Assembly (NCBI GenBank): GCA_900143635.1
Contig: FREY01000004.1
Location: forward strand, 186,001 to 250,000
Length of the DNA: 64,000 nt
Source of the DNA: Rhodobacteraceae bacterium Alg231-04
GTDB lineage: Bacteria; Pseudomonadota; Alphaproteobacteria; Rhodobacterales; Rhodobacteraceae
Reading direction: 5' to 3'
The first letter of the stretch is position 1. Each line of letters opens with the position of its first letter. The position numbers were made by a program, and so were the translations under genes. Shown piece after piece: positions 44,412 through 53,074 of the stretch. Below the pieces are notes generated by a model, which made no database searches, was not told where the DNA came from, and was given only the letters and a program-made list of their open reading frames with translations.

Positions 44412-45839
44412 TCATTTTACGTTGAATACTTTACGCGGCACATTTGTATTTGCGTATGCTCCTACAACACTTGCGGCCCATTTCTTCATTGCGAATATCA
44501 GTTCTTCCTTTGCTTTCTTTGGTGCGAGGAAGCTGTCATGCATTGTGAAACATGGGTAGTTGTTTGATTGCATGGTTTCCATGACATGCAGTGCTATATT
44601 GCGCTCAATCTTCATTAGCTTCAAGCCAAAACCGGTGTAGAAGAATTGTTCAACCCAAGGGTAGAAATTAGTGATTGCGTTGCGTATCTTGTTTACATCA
44701 TTGGCGCTCAATGCAAGGTTAAAATCGTCCATCACGCGATTTACAATAGCCTCAGTTGACTGGCGTTTAGAAGAACTGTTGATGCAGATGTTGGTTGCTA
44801 GCTTGACTATACCAATGTTGTGTTCACCATGGCCGCACTCCACGTCATAGAAGTATCCATTGATATCTTCACCGGAAAGAGCCGCTAATATGGTCGGGTG
44901 CATTGAAGAGTAATCTATTTCGACTACTGCTGCGCCATCGATGGTTAGTTTTTTTCGATCTATGCTTGGCATCGCTTGAATGCCGTTCATTGCGAACAAA
45001 CGCCCGCCATGGGCAAAATCGTTTGTGTGAATTGCAGTGTAGGCGTTCATGTTAACTGATAGCTTGCGATGGTTTTTTGTGGTGAAAATGCCGTTTGCAT
45101 CTACGCCTTCGCCTGCAATCACAGCAGTGGAGTTGAAGGCGTTGATGCGGCTGATACGATTGCTAAGCTCAACAAGGCTTGGTGCCTCACTGTTGAACTT
45201 AATGTCAGTCTTGGTCTTCTTGGTGTACCACTGCGCATTCTCTTTGCTGTAGACGCGTTCTTTCACGGTCTTACGTAGGGCAAGGTTGTTTTTCTTGCTG
45301 GTGTCTATGCGAAGCACTCCGCAGCCGTCCACAAGCTCTGCAAAGCCTTTCAGGGGGATTAGGCGGCTTGTGATGGCTTCAAAGTGGTCTTCATCATACT
45401 TGTCACGTCCACCAGTAATTAGTTCAAACTGGTTGTGCTTCTGTACCGCTTTGATGACGGCACGCATTATCTCTTTGCTTATCCCGTATCCAATTGCTGT
45501 GTGCTTGCTGATAGAAATCGCTATGGGCTGGCCCTTGTGTATTGCCTGTATCCCGTTGCCTACTAGCAGTGCGCAAGCGTCATACACATCATCTTTGAAC
45601 TTCTTGGTGATCTTTGTGGCCTTCTTCCTAGAAGGCGGCATCTGTTCATTGCGAGCATCAAACGCATCCTGCAAAACCAAATCATGCAAGCTGTCGATTT
45701 CTTGATCTAAATATTTTGGGAATAGGTTGGAGTCAAAGTAATGTGTTGAATACTTGACTTTTTGTACTGAGAACTCTTGAAACCACTGGTCTTTTAGCGG
45801 GGATCTGCCGGTATGTATAAATAATGTAATACTTGTCAT
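44412..45839 (-). CDS. Polymerase-palm-like protein of unknown function (family-A polymerase motifs)
   Basis: The 475-residue protein has no annotation I can name with certainty. Its C-terminal half carries three motifs in polymerase order. VVEIDYSSMHPTILAALSG (305-323) resembles motif A, with a metal-ligand Asp. IVKLATNICINSSSKRQ (344-360) resembles the Lys-containing motif B. CFTMHDSFLAP (430-440) resembles motif C, HDE/HDS. GGRLFAMNGIQAMPSIDR precedes motif A. The N-terminal 280 residues match nothing I know, and no exonuclease motif or RT-type YxDD is seen. AAGGAAC provides a good ribosome-binding site at the ATG. The gene is AT-rich and island-borne. Whether it makes DNA or RNA, or is inactive, is open. 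Confidence 0.7.
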   Translation of the reverse strand: MTSITLFIHTGRSPLKDQWFQEFSVQKVKYSTHYFDSNLFPKYLDQEIDSLHDLVLQDAFDARNEQMPPSRKKATKITKKFKDDVYDACALLVGNGIQAIHKGQPIAISISKHTAIGYGISKEIMRAVIKAVQKHNQFELITGGRDKYDEDHFEAITSRLIPLKGFAELVDGCGVLRIDTSKKNNLALRKTVKERVYSKENAQWYTKKTKTDIKFNSEAPSLVELSNRISRINAFNSTAVIAGEGVDANGIFTTKNHRKLSVNMNAYTAIHTNDFAHGGRLFAMNGIQAMPSIDRKKLTIDGAAVVEIDYSSMHPTILAALSGEDINGYFYDVECGHGEHNIGIVKLATNICINSSSKRQSTEAIVNRVMDDFNLALSANDVNKIRNAITNFYPWVEQFFYTGFGLKLMKIERNIALHVMETMQSNNYPCFTMHDSFLAPKKAKEELIFAMKKWAASVVGAYANTNVPRKVFNVK

Positions 45840-46769
45840 GTTCCTTTCGTGTTAAAATTGAAGTTTTGGTTGAGTTTGGCTGGGGATCAAAGCGCATGCG
45901 GTTGTTGCGAGTAGGTAAAGAGAATATGGGGGTCAATCCACTTCCCTCACCTCAACCTTGTTCAATTTAACTTTTCCGAAAGGAGTGCTAAATCAGAGTG
46001 CATGAACCTTGTTGCTCATGAGTATTTAGGAAAACCAATGCGCCGGATTCAATGATCCAGCAAAAAAGTTTATGAAATTTCCCATGGATGGTGTTCGTTG
46101 GGCGAGCGCAGCTCACCTCTTTGAGCTACATCCATTTTAGCAATTCGCGCAATGGCGCGTCAATACCAAATGTATGATCAGCGTTTTATTCTCATATAAG
46201 GTATTTGATTGTAATAAGTGGAAGGGGCAAGCCCCTTGGCTTCGCCTAAGCTGAATTTTGCACCCATGTAGAAAAACAATAAATCCACCAGTTATACGAA
46301 TATCTCATCTCACACATAACTTATACCCTTATTACATGGGTGCAAGAAACTCAGAAATGGGCCGCAAGGCCCAGCCGAAGGCAACACGGTTTTATATCTT
46401 ATATTTGATTGGTGAGGCTGTTGATGTTGCCCCGCATAATACCTCTCGGCTTTGATTAGGCGGGCATTGCTCAACTGGTTTCGGATGCCCATCCTACTCT
46501 AAACAGCTGAACTTAAGTCGTTTTCCATACTCCATACTCCATGTTCCGAAGTCCGGTAACTCTTTGCGAGTAACTCATGATGTAAAGAGTCTCTATTCTT
46601 TCATCCCTGGAGTGCGGCAACTCAAGTGGTTGCCACCTCGGCATGTGTGGAATATGAGCAAGTTTATACTTTTGAGAAATATACACCTCCAATTCTGCGC
46701 ACCACATCAGGGTCAGCAAAGCGCAGAAAGTGTATTTTGCAAAGTCGCACGGATGGCAGTAACTTCGAA
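45840..46769. other. Long non-coding region with structured core upstream of the polymerase-like gene
   Basis: No convincing intact gene is found in these 930 bases. Ribosome-binding-like AAAGGAG at 45979-45985 precedes a short ATG frame (46002) that breaks after 17 codons and continues in another frame to 46140, so a degraded small gene is possible. The stretch 46222-46373 contains three strong inverted repeats, listed separately. Confidence 0.4.
46222..46373. ncRNA. Candidate structured RNA or DNA element (three stem-loops)
   Basis: Stem 1 is AAGGGGC/GCCCCTT (46222-46237). Stem 2 is TTGCACCCATGTA (46258-46270) with TACATGGGTGCAA (46333-46345), a perfect 13-bp repeat around a 62-base AT-rich loop. 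Stem 3 is TGGGCC-GCAA-GGCCCA (46358-46373), closed by a GNRA tetraloop. Such order suggests a folded transcript or a replication/recombination site. It lies about 380 bases upstream of the polymerase-like gene. No known RNA family is recognised. Confidence 0.4.
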
Positions 46770-47510
46770 CTATTCGTCAATGTTATCGCTGGCGCACCGA
46801 TACGCTATATATCTTTCCAACTTATATTGCTGTCTCGCCGCCTGAATCTCATTGTTGGTAAGCCCAGAAAACTGAGAAGCTGGCAGTTGTTCAAACATCC
46901 GACTTGATTCTTCAAAGTGCCTAATCTTGCTGGCACTTGTAGCCTGCATTTCGTCCAAGAATTCAGCGGTCCTGCCAGATTTCTCTAGGCTACTGTAGAA
47001 ACCACGGACCGACTGCTGCGCACTTGAAGACCCCAAAAAAATTAACCCACGGTCTAAAATAGAAACGCTTATGTTCTTTTCGCAGTATTTTAATTCCTTA
47101 TTTCCACTGTTGAAAATAAAACCCTCAATCCCACATGCATCAACAAGTTGGAATTTGAAGCCACTGAAAATTATTCCATTTACGCTCTGGAGCTGCAACA
47201 GATCCGCAACGCTTATATCCCCATCTTCAGTTCTCGATAAAATACCATTGATTTTATCATTCTCTACATCAACGCGTCTAACTAAATCTGGAGCCAGCGC
47301 CAATAGTAGGGTTCTGTTATTTTCTAAGTTGGGACTGCAAAGCAGTCTATCATGGAACCAACGCGGGAATAACTCAAAGAAGTTTTTTCTTTTGCGTTCT
47401 TCGTAGTGCGCATGCCCTGAGATCCCACCCCAAGAAATAAGAGCTGCTGACAAAAGCAAAAATGTATATCTTTTGTAGGATTTGTTAATTTCATTGACTC
47501 CAAGTGGCAA
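46770..47510 (-). CDS. Hypothetical membrane-anchored protein
   Basis: The 246-residue frame has one hydrophobic segment near the N-terminus (YTFLLLSAALISWGGI, about 15-30). A mostly polar domain follows with cysteines in LLCSPNLE, VDACGIEG and LKYCEKN, suggesting an anchor plus a periplasmic domain. No family is recognised. The first usable start is TTG at 47510; an ATG eight bases upstream is out of frame, so the start is uncertain or shifted. Low GC and isolated position mark it as island cargo. Confidence 0.6.
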   Translation of the reverse strand: MPLGVNEINKSYKRYTFLLLSAALISWGGISGHAHYEERKRKNFFELFPRWFHDRLLCSPNLENNRTLLLALAPDLVRRVDVENDKINGILSRTEDGDISVADLLQLQSVNGIIFSGFKFQLVDACGIEGFIFNSGNKELKYCEKNISVSILDRGLIFLGSSSAQQSVRGFYSSLEKSGRTAEFLDEMQATSASKIRHFEESSRMFEQLPASQFSGLTNNEIQAARQQYKLERYIAYRCASDNIDE

Positions 47511-47803
47511 TGTTTCATATTAGCTCGCCGCTAACCATTTCGAGGTTACTTAACGTGCTGTCCTTGCTTTAACCGATATTTCCCAGGTAGCTTGGCGTTT
47601 CCTGGACATTGACCATTTTCGCCGATGTTTTCAAGCCTGAGACAAGCGTCGCTAGCGAGCACGGTATTTTTTAGGGGGCGTAGGGCATTGTCTACAGGGT
47701 TTGCCTCGGATTTCGTCCATTTAGGTTTCTGCATGCCACACCTGTCGAGCCAGTTTCGTCGAGGTTTTCTTTTGCCGAAGTTTATGCCGACCTCGGCGGT
47801 GGC

Positions 47804-48275
47804 TTAAGGTCGCGGATGGCCGCAAGGAACTTGCACGAAGTCGCTGACCGAGACAGCCGCATCGGCCAGTTGGAAGGTGATCTTTCGAGCGTGGTGCACA
47901 AACCGCGCGCCGGTCTTGATCAGGCGGCTCGCGGGTCCGATACTTGGCAATGACGGTACCAGGAACCTCCTTTCAGCCATCCGGGCTGTGTACGTTGCCT
48001 TTGCGAAGAGCGCAGCGCTCAAGATCGCTGAACTGGTTGAGCACGAACAGAGGGTGATAACACTTGCAGCCAAAGTGACCGTTCCAGGCTGTGCCTTCCT
48101 GATCCCGATGGGTGGGGCTGACGGAGATGCCCATATCCAGCGTGAACCATTTGGGCGGCTGCGCATCATGCATTGCGTCAATCCAATGGCCCGGAAGATC
48201 GGCCAAAGCGACACGGTTATGGGCCGATGCCAGAATGTCGGTCTCGAACCGGGCCGGATACACAGAGTTCATAAC
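47804..48275 (-). pseudogene. IS1380-family transposase remnant
   Basis: Reading from 48275 downward, one frame gives an IS1380-type segment (ALADLPGHWIDAMHD, SVSPTHRDQEGTAWNGHFG, CYHPLFVLNQF, LERCALRKGNVHSPDG). It then jumps to a second frame with the family's C-terminal stretch (LIKTGARFVHHARKITFQLA). The middle of the gene is deleted, and the usual catalytic aspartate in LDMDSSVSPTHGD reads LDMGISVSPTHRD. It cannot be active. It separates the AT-rich left part of the island from the restriction operon. Confidence 0.8.
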
Positions 48276-48300
48276 ACTCCCGTTGCGGTCGGAAGCCCCT

Positions 48301-49029
48301 TCACTCCACAGTCAGAACCTCCACTAACGCATCCAATTCCGCTTTTGCCTTTTTCCATGTCGGCTGGTGTGTATCGATGAGCTGCCAGAACTCCGACCCA
48401 TGATCATGGTGCTTGAGGTGTGCCAGTTCATGCAGAACAACGTATTCAATACAATCACGTGGGGCTTTGATGAGATGTGGGTTCAGGATCACTTGCCCTT
48501 CGGGTGAGCAACTGCCCCATTGCCTGCTCATGTCCACCAGACGGAATGGCGGCACCTCTGTGATCCATGGCAGTCGATCAGAGGCTTCTGCGATCTTCTT
48601 CGCAAAATAGTCTCGCGCCTTCACCCGATACCATGCTCGCACACATCCTTTGATGTCATCGGTATCACCGGACTTCGTTTCGACTTCTAACCTGTTGCCT
48701 TTCAGTCGTACGGATTGGGGCTTCTGGTCCGTTAGGATCACCTTCAGGACATAGCGACGCCCCAAGTACATGATCTGCTCACCAGAGACGTATTCTCGGG
48801 ACCGCACGTGCGCAAAACGGGTCAGTGCCTCCCCGACATGCCCTGACACCCATCTTGCCCGTTTCTGGACCGCTGTGTGAATCGATGACAGATCAAATTC
48901 AGGCGGTGCATCCACGACGACCGAGCCGTCGGGTTCTACATGGATCGCAATCCGTGAGTGGCGCTTTGGGTCAGGTTTGATTGTGTAGGGAATGACCTGA
49001 TCACCATAGATGATCTTCTGGCTGGTCAT
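48301..49029 (-). CDS. YgjP-type (DUF45/M48-like) metallopeptidase domain protein
   Basis: The 242-residue cytoplasmic protein has the zinc-peptidase motif VVLHELAHLKHHDHGSEFW (His-Glu-x-x-His plus a third histidine) near residue 200, and the family block RQWGSCSPEGQVILNPHLI before it. Its ATG overlaps the hsdR stop as TAATG, so it is translated as the last gene of the restriction operon. YgjP-type genes often accompany type I restriction loci; the reason is unknown. No proteolysis target is implied by sequence. Confidence 0.88.
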   Translation of the reverse strand: MTSQKIIYGDQVIPYTIKPDPKRHSRIAIHVEPDGSVVVDAPPEFDLSSIHTAVQKRARWVSGHVGEALTRFAHVRSREYVSGEQIMYLGRRYVLKVILTDQKPQSVRLKGNRLEVETKSGDTDDIKGCVRAWYRVKARDYFAKKIAEASDRLPWITEVPPFRLVDMSRQWGSCSPEGQVILNPHLIKAPRDCIEYVVLHELAHLKHHDHGSEFWQLIDTHQPTWKKAKAELDALVEVLTVE

Positions 49030-52000
49030 TAGAACCCGCCCTTGGCAGCACCGGCTCGCACTATCCCTATCACCCGTTCTATCAACCCATTGGCATGATC
49101 CAGACCACCAAAGAAGTTGAAGTACCGTGGCAACATGGTTCTGCGGATTTCAGCTTCGATGCTGGCGGGATTGATCGAATGGGACTGCACCGCATCATTG
49201 ACCGTTTCATCGATCCAAAGGGCTTCAGTGACAAAACCATCCTCTGACTGATCGCCTGCAGTTTCCCCCAGCTGATCGAGAAACGCCCCGAAGTACGCCT
49301 GTGCGCGGGGACGATCAGCAAATCGATCCGGTACGTCAGGTGTTGCACGGGCGTTCACCATCTCTTCGAGATCTTTAAACATGGTGTATTGCTTGTTCGG
49401 ATGATCAAAGAAGGCTTCGGCATTTGCGATGGCTTCTTTCAGCATCTCAGAGAACACCTTCTGCGCATGGGGGTCATCGATCAGGTCTTGTTCAATGGTT
49501 TTGCGCAGACGGGTCTTAATGACATCGGCCTCGGATCGGGTTTTCTCATCGGACCAATCTTCTGGGTCATCGCCACCCAGACCGTTAACGAGGATCACAC
49601 CCTCAGGGTCCGTGATGTCCTGACCGACCACCTGTTTGTCCACGAGTTTGCGGATTTGTTCCTCGTAGACGGTGAAGTCCACGGTTTCTTGGGCATCCTG
49701 TTTGGCTTGGGCACGAAGCTGGGTGAAGAATTTCAAATCGCTTTTGTACTTTTGGATGGTCGCCTCATTGAACGACCCATCTTCAAAGAAGGCACGGGAT
49801 GATAGGGCGAGTTTCAGACACATGCCAAACTGTGTCAGTGCGTCATAGAAGTCTTCCCTGATCTTCTGGTGATCATCGACACTGGCCCCGCTGTCGTCCG
49901 TCCGGAACGATGGGATCAGCACCTGGCGGTACTGCTCCATATCCGCCTTATTATTCACGTCCCTAAAGATGGCCCAGAGCGCATCATGCAGGGCTGGCAG
50001 GCGTTTATACTCGGTCGAGACGTTGGTGAAGCTTCCAGCCAGATCATCAATGTCAAACCCGGCCTGGGTTTGTGCGGCGAGGTCTTGGTAATCTTGGATC
50101 GATGTATCCAGTTCAACAAGAATACCACGATAGTCCACCAGCACGCCATGCTGCTTGGCTTCGTGCAGACGGTTCACCCGTGCAATTGCCTGCAGCAGGT
50201 TATGGCTCTTGAGATGCTTGTCGATGTAGAGCACCGCATTGCGCGGTTCATCAAATCCCGTCAGCAGTTTGTCCACCACTATTAAGATGTCGGGATCACC
50301 ATCCGTGGCAAACCCTTCGATCACGCGGGTCAGATAGGCTTCCTCATCATTACCGATGTTTGCCTTCCACCACGCCTGCACTTCAGGCAGCTTGCTCTCA
50401 TCGGTGCTTTCATGTCCCTCACGGGTGTCTGAAGCGGAAATGACAATCGCACTGGAGACCATACCAGTGGCATCAAGGGCTTCTTTGTAGCGGATCGCAG
50501 ATAGCTTGCTGTCTGTCGCCAACTGTCCCTTCAGGCCCAAATCTAGCGACTTGAAGTTGGTGTTGAAGTGCTCTGCTATATCCCACGCGATTAGATCAAT
50601 GCGATTGGCTGCGCCGTATATCTGTCCCCGTGTCGAATACTTTTTCTTGAGGTCGATCTTTTGTTTGTCGGTGAGACCAGCGGTGATCTTGTCAAACCAT
50701 GCATCAATGGCCTTGTCGTTGATATCAACGACGGGCTTTCGTTCTTCATAAACCAGTGGCGTGACAGCCCCATCTTCAACAGCCCGCTGCATTGTATAGG
50801 CATGCAGAATCGGGCCGAACTTGTTGCGGGTTTTGTCATCTTTCAGAAGTGGCGTTCCAGTGAAGGCAATAAAGGCTGCATTGGGCAATGCCTTGCGCAT
50901 ACGTTCGTGGTTCTCACCCCCTTGGGAGCGGTGACCTTCATCCACCAGAACCAACAACTTGTCCGATGGGTTGTAGCATTCCGGCAGCTTAGTGGCCGAG
51001 TTGAACTTTTGCAGCAGCGTGAATGTGATGCGATCATTGCCCTGACCAATCCGCACGGCCAGATCACGGCCTGATTGCACCTTTGCTTTCTCGCCATCTT
51101 TCTTTGTTGCAACAGCGGAGCCGAATGCCCCACCAGTCAGGAATGTCCCTGCCAGTTGTTTCTCCAAATCAACGCGGTCGGTAACGATGATGATGCGGAA
51201 GTTTGCAAGAGCTGGATCAAGCAACAGCGCCTTGGTCAGCAGCACCATCAAATTGGATTTACCTGATCCCGTGGTATGCCAAATGACACCACCCTCACGG
51301 CTCCCATCGGGGTTTTGTTTCGAGACCTGGTCAACGATGGATTTTGTGCCATGCACCTGTTGATAGCGTGCAATGATCTTGCCGATCTTTTGATCGAAGA
51401 AGATGAACCGATGCACCATGTCCAGCAACCGGTCAGGACGCAGCAATCCGATGATCAACCTGTCCTGCTCTGTGATCGCCACAGGGGCGCTGTGCAGGGT
51501 CTCATACCCCTGACGCTCATATGCTGCTCTATCGGCGAAAAGAGCGGCTTTCTGGGCCTCTGAGAGCGGTGTGTTGCGGATTGCGGCCATCTCCGCATCT
51601 GATAGGTCCTCTTCACGCCAGATCGACCAGAATTTTTTCGGTGTGTTGGTGGTGGCGTAAAGCCCGTCACTGGCCGAGATCGACAACAGCACTTGGGAAT
51701 AGGCGTAGAGATCTTGGATGCCATCGCCCATCTGGTTGCGCAGGTTTTGGCTGATGCCTTCATCGACCATGGCCTTGTCTTTGGTCGATGACACGGGGCG
51801 TTTGGCCTCAATCACCGTCAGTGGGATACCGTTCACAAAACCCACAATGTCAGGTCGGTAAGTGCCCTTGCTGGCAGGACGCTCTACCGACATTTCCTCG
51901 GTCACATGGAATGCATTGGCATCCACATTCGTCCAGTCAATCAGAGGCACGGTGACGGATGTCTTCTGGCCATCGACAAATTCGGTGACAGTCACACCCT

Positions 52001-52304
52001 TGGTCAGTTTGACATAGAGCGCACGGTTGGCAGACAGCAGCCCCTCACTCAGTCCCGTTGATGTGACTTCACGGATTGCCGCGTCGACACCTGCCGATGA
52101 CAACGAATGCTTTTGCCCTTTGAAGTGAAACCTGTGCTTCTCCAACCAAGCCTGTAGAACGGGCAGTAGCAACACACCCCGCTCCGATCCACGCAGGGTC
52201 AGAGCCTCGGAAGGGCGCAGATACTGCCACCCCATCACCATCATAACATGCAATGCTGGCAGCTTGGCAGCGGCTTCTTCGCGAGTGTCGGGGGTTTCTT
52301 GCAT
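49029..52304 (-). CDS. hsdR: Type I restriction enzyme subunit R (HsdR)
   Basis: HsdR supplies ATP-driven translocation and cleavage when HsdM/HsdS find unmodified sites. The 1091-residue protein has the PD-(D/E)xK nuclease (RPDIVGFVNGIPLTVIEAKRP region, about 150-170), Walker A in WHTTGSGKSNLMVLL and the DEAD-like box VDEGHRSQGG (Gly where DEAH has Ala). FTGTPLL (motif III) and late helicase motifs LLTGFDEPRNAVLYIDK and QAIARVNR follow. It looks complete. AGGAAAG precedes the ATG. A gap of about 60 bases separates it from the coiled-coil gene upstream. Confidence 0.96.
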   Translation of the reverse strand: MQETPDTREEAAAKLPALHVMMVMGWQYLRPSEALTLRGSERGVLLLPVLQAWLEKHRFHFKGQKHSLSSAGVDAAIREVTSTGLSEGLLSANRALYVKLTKGVTVTEFVDGQKTSVTVPLIDWTNVDANAFHVTEEMSVERPASKGTYRPDIVGFVNGIPLTVIEAKRPVSSTKDKAMVDEGISQNLRNQMGDGIQDLYAYSQVLLSISASDGLYATTNTPKKFWSIWREEDLSDAEMAAIRNTPLSEAQKAALFADRAAYERQGYETLHSAPVAITEQDRLIIGLLRPDRLLDMVHRFIFFDQKIGKIIARYQQVHGTKSIVDQVSKQNPDGSREGGVIWHTTGSGKSNLMVLLTKALLLDPALANFRIIIVTDRVDLEKQLAGTFLTGGAFGSAVATKKDGEKAKVQSGRDLAVRIGQGNDRITFTLLQKFNSATKLPECYNPSDKLLVLVDEGHRSQGGENHERMRKALPNAAFIAFTGTPLLKDDKTRNKFGPILHAYTMQRAVEDGAVTPLVYEERKPVVDINDKAIDAWFDKITAGLTDKQKIDLKKKYSTRGQIYGAANRIDLIAWDIAEHFNTNFKSLDLGLKGQLATDSKLSAIRYKEALDATGMVSSAIVISASDTREGHESTDESKLPEVQAWWKANIGNDEEAYLTRVIEGFATDGDPDILIVVDKLLTGFDEPRNAVLYIDKHLKSHNLLQAIARVNRLHEAKQHGVLVDYRGILVELDTSIQDYQDLAAQTQAGFDIDDLAGSFTNVSTEYKRLPALHDALWAIFRDVNNKADMEQYRQVLIPSFRTDDSGASVDDHQKIREDFYDALTQFGMCLKLALSSRAFFEDGSFNEATIQKYKSDLKFFTQLRAQAKQDAQETVDFTVYEEQIRKLVDKQVVGQDITDPEGVILVNGLGGDDPEDWSDEKTRSEADVIKTRLRKTIEQDLIDDPHAQKVFSEMLKEAIANAEAFFDHPNKQYTMFKDLEEMVNARATPDVPDRFADRPRAQAYFGAFLDQLGETAGDQSEDGFVTEALWIDETVNDAVQSHSINPASIEAEIRRTMLPRYFNFFGGLDHANGLIERVIGIVRAGAAKGGF

Positions 52305-52363
52305 GCCGCGCTTTCCTCAGGCTTTCATCATCTCTGGTTCAATCACTAAATAAAATCAGTGAC

Positions 52364-53074
52364 CTACCCAAAACCGTAGTTGCCCAACTTGGCAATCTCT
52401 TTTTCCATCACTTTTTCGGTCCAATCGCTGTCTTCGGTCCACTCTGCAACGGCGACTTCATAGTTGCGACGTGTCGCGCGCTGGGCCGCCAACATGTCCA
52501 GATGCGAAATGATCGATAAACGTCGCTGTCGACTGAATGGCGGTCCCCACGTGGTTTGATAGCTTTTGGCCAGCGGATCAGCCAGGCGGGCGCGCAATAC
52601 ATAGCGGATGATTTCGCGCCGCTCGCTTGCCCGCAAACCCCGCGTCTTGCCGACGCGATAGCCGTAAAATGTAAGAGGAGAGACATCTTCGCTGTACCAA
52701 CCCTGCCCACGGGCAAGAGGGTTCTGCGTTTTGTATTCCCTATGAGCCTTCGCAACACCGGAAGGCATCCCCTGCGACACAAGGCGCTCGAATTCTTCCT
52801 GTGCTTCGGCTTTCTTGCGAGCGCGCTCCTGACGGGCCTGCTCTTGCTGGCGGGCGCTTTCCTTGCGGGCTGCCTCCTGTTTCTTGCGGTCCCGTTCGGC
52901 CTGTGCGGCGCGTTCAACATGCCGCCGCCGGTGCTCGTCTTCGCGGGCTTTCTCCTGTGCCAGTCGGGCTGCTTTGGCTTCTTCACTTTCGCGGAAAAAG
53001 AAATTCCAGATGACCCACGCAATACCTGCATAGACCAACAACTGCAAAATGCCGATCAGCGCATTGTCGTTCAC
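52364..53074 (-). CDS. Membrane-anchored coiled-coil protein inside the hsd operon
   Basis: The 236-residue protein has an N-terminal membrane segment (LIGILQLLVYAGIAWVIWNF, about 5-24) and a strongly charged coiled coil (about 28-100; repeated Ala/Arg/Glu/Lys heptads). A C-terminal domain (about 125-230) contains SPLTFYGYRVGKTRGL, SERREIIRYVLRARLAD and VAVAEWTEDSDW. I recall similar C-terminal domains in uncharacterised proteins, without a function. It overlaps hsdS as ATGA and precedes hsdR, so it is produced with the restriction enzyme. Tethering the complex to the membrane is a guess. Confidence 0.75.
   Translation of the reverse strand: MNDNALIGILQLLVYAGIAWVIWNFFFRESEEAKAARLAQEKAREDEHRRRHVERAAQAERDRKKQEAARKESARQQEQARQERARKKAEAQEEFERLVSQGMPSGVAKAHREYKTQNPLARGQGWYSEDVSPLTFYGYRVGKTRGLRASERREIIRYVLRARLADPLAKSYQTTWGPPFSRQRRLSIISHLDMLAAQRATRRNYEVAVAEWTEDSDWTEKVMEKEIAKLGNYGFG

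Noticed and set aside
44412-46373. Retron (reverse transcriptase with msr/msd RNA)
   Set aside because: The protein lacks the YxDD box and the other reverse-transcriptase motifs; its motifs resemble family-A polymerases instead.
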